Source: BJGO01 sp039810885 (GTDB taxonomy: Bacteria; Bacteroidota; Bacteroidia; Chitinophagales; UBA10324). From it: 64,000 nucleotides of DNA. The translations under genes were made by a program, and so were the position numbers. This document shows positions 63,199 to 64,000 of this stretch, in pieces (position 1 is the stretch's first letter; every line of letters starts with the position of its first letter). The stretch lies in the NCBI GenBank assembly GCA_039810885.1, contig JBDHXV010000008.1, forward strand, positions 1-64,000. Reading direction: 5' to 3'. The notes under the pieces are model-generated. The model searched no databases. It was not told where the DNA came from and saw only the letters and a list, made by a program, of their open reading frames with translations.

Positions 63199-64000
63199 CT
63201 ATTTAGTTGGTAATTCATGTGCTACAATTACATTGTCGGGAGCTTTTCCTGAATCTTTTTGATGGTTATTCTTCTTAAACTCTGTGTAATGTGTCTGATC
63301 GCCAATAATTGTTTGAATGCGTGTATTTAGGCTCTTTAGAGTGTTGTTGTGTATATTAAATATAAAATGTAAGGTATCCTCCTGTACATTATATTGTTTT
63401 TTTTCAAAATATCCATAAATCCTTTTTAGTTCAGAGTCAAAATTGGAAATACTTGTATTCAGTTCCGGAGGAAAATCTACCAAACCGTTAAGTGCTTTCG
63501 AAGGATAGGACATAAGTTTGTTAGCTGTAATGTCTTCCGTGAGTTTTTTAATATCTACTATACCATTCAGCCAGTTTATGAGTTTTTGTAAAACTTGCTG
63601 CTTCGAGATAAGCATAGGCCTAATCGTTGTTGCTATTGCATCAGCGATCGTACTCTTCTTTTCTTCCGCCAGTGATGCTATAGCCACCTTAGTCTGCGCA
63701 ACATCCTTTAGGGCATTTGTTATGCTTGAAATATATGTTCCTATTTGATCTACATTTCCCGTATCCTTGTATTTATCTCGTATTTTCTTTGCATACTCAT
63801 CGTCTATAGAAACGTCAATGGAATCGGCACCTGATGCATTTGCATAAGCATATACCTGTGTAACGCCCGCTTTCTCGATAACTTTATCTATTAACTGGGC
63901 AAGTGCTTTTTCTTTAAAATTAAATACTGCCAATGAATCTTTTAAGTGATCAAATAAAGGGCAAAGGCCGTTTAATATGCCTACAAGGTCTTTAGGGCCA
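63199..64000 (-). CDS. Unrecognised helical protein, 5' end outside the window
   Basis: The frame stays open to the window edge, so at least 266 C-terminal residues are visible and the start is not. A TTG at 63933 is probably internal, because the codons above it (GPKDLVGILNGLCPLFDHLK) continue without a stop. The sequence is mostly amphipathic helix (EKALAQLIDKVIEKAG, then ISSITNALKDVAQTKVAIASL), with no cysteines in the last 244 residues. There is no signal peptide or membrane segment in view. It is the first visible gene of the effector-like operon, nine bases upstream of the DUF4123 gene. A carrier, spike-associated or toxin protein are all possible. Confidence 0.6.
   Translation of the reverse strand, partial: GPKDLVGILNGLCPLFDHLKDSLAVFNFKEKALAQLIDKVIEKAGVTQVYAYANASGADSIDVSIDDEYAKKIRDKYKDTGNVDQIGTYISSITNALKDVAQTKVAIASLAEEKKSTIADAIATTIRPMLISKQQVLQKLINWLNGIVDIKKLTEDITANKLMSYPSKALNGLVDFPPELNTSISNFDSELKRIYGYFEKKQYNVQEDTLHFIFNIHNNTLKSLNTRIQTIIGDQTHYTEFKKNNHQKDSGKAPDNVIVAHELPTK

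Noticed and set aside
1..64000. CRISPR arrays, rRNA genes, integrases or intact transposases
   Set aside because: No regularly spaced repeats, rRNA sequence or recombinase-like protein was seen; the 45.9 kb inverted repeat is the only mobile-element hint.

Overview
The window looks like a chromosomal segment of a member of the Bacteroidota, probably near the Chitinophagales/Sphingobacteriales. The evidence is: five secreted proteins ending in type IX secretion (T9SS) sorting domains; an alternative complex III locus instead of a bc1 complex; many lipoproteins; almost no Shine-Dalgarno sequences; and several promoters whose -7 box fits the Bacteroidota consensus TAnnTTTG. Base composition looks even across the window.

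Layout. 1-2.7 kb: the 3' end of mtaB, a T9SS-sorted esterase and a second esterase carrying an EF-hand-like loop. 2.7-2.9 kb: tRNA-Ser(UGA) with promoter, and a terminator. 3-8.8 kb (minus): a gliding/T9SS type B cargo protein, 3-hydroxyacyl-CoA dehydrogenase, a secreted M1 aminopeptidase and panB. 9-14.5 kb (plus): a degenerate Gfo/Idh/MocA-like protein, a lipoprotein, a polyprenyl-phosphate sugar transferase and a DPP-IV-like peptidase. 14.5-29.8 kb (minus): one 15-gene respiratory locus running actA-actB-actC-actD-actE-actF, coxII, coxI, ctaB, two coxIII genes, coxIV, sco, a DUF420 gene and a small Cys-containing membrane protein. It encodes a quinol-oxidising complex, the aa3-type oxidase that takes its electrons, and the oxidase assembly factors.

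30-45.7 kb: an S9 peptidase, an unknown secreted protein, a GH13 amylase lipoprotein, galE, a POT peptide transporter, a decayed WG-repeat gene, a GT2 glycosyltransferase, a PorE-like T9SS/OmpA lipoprotein, a PurM-family enzyme and a predicted beta-barrel. 45.7-46 kb: a gene-free stretch with a perfect 19-bp inverted repeat. 46-58.7 kb: an EtfD-like membrane Fe-S oxidoreductase, a subtilisin with T9SS domain, a PyrR-like phosphoribosyltransferase, aroK, a 55-residue lipoprotein, der, era, a GT4 glycosyltransferase, an unknown surface protein, dnaK and a cold-shock protein. 58.8-60.9 kb: a fibronectin-type T9SS cargo protein.

The most unusual region is 61.08-64.0 kb (minus), a tightly packed operon continuing past the window edge. 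Its genes run: an unrecognised helical protein, open at the edge; a DUF4123 protein (a type VI secretion effector adaptor family); a Tae4-like peptidoglycan amidase; a compact protein with catalytic motifs resembling ExoY/CyaA/edema-factor nucleotidyl cyclases; and an 84-residue protein that may be an immunity factor. The amidase and cyclase genes share a reading frame and are separated only by a stop codon and one further codon. I read this as a type VI-like effector cassette combining a wall-degrading toxin and a putative cyclic-nucleotide toxin. No structural type VI gene lies inside the window, so the delivery route is inferred.
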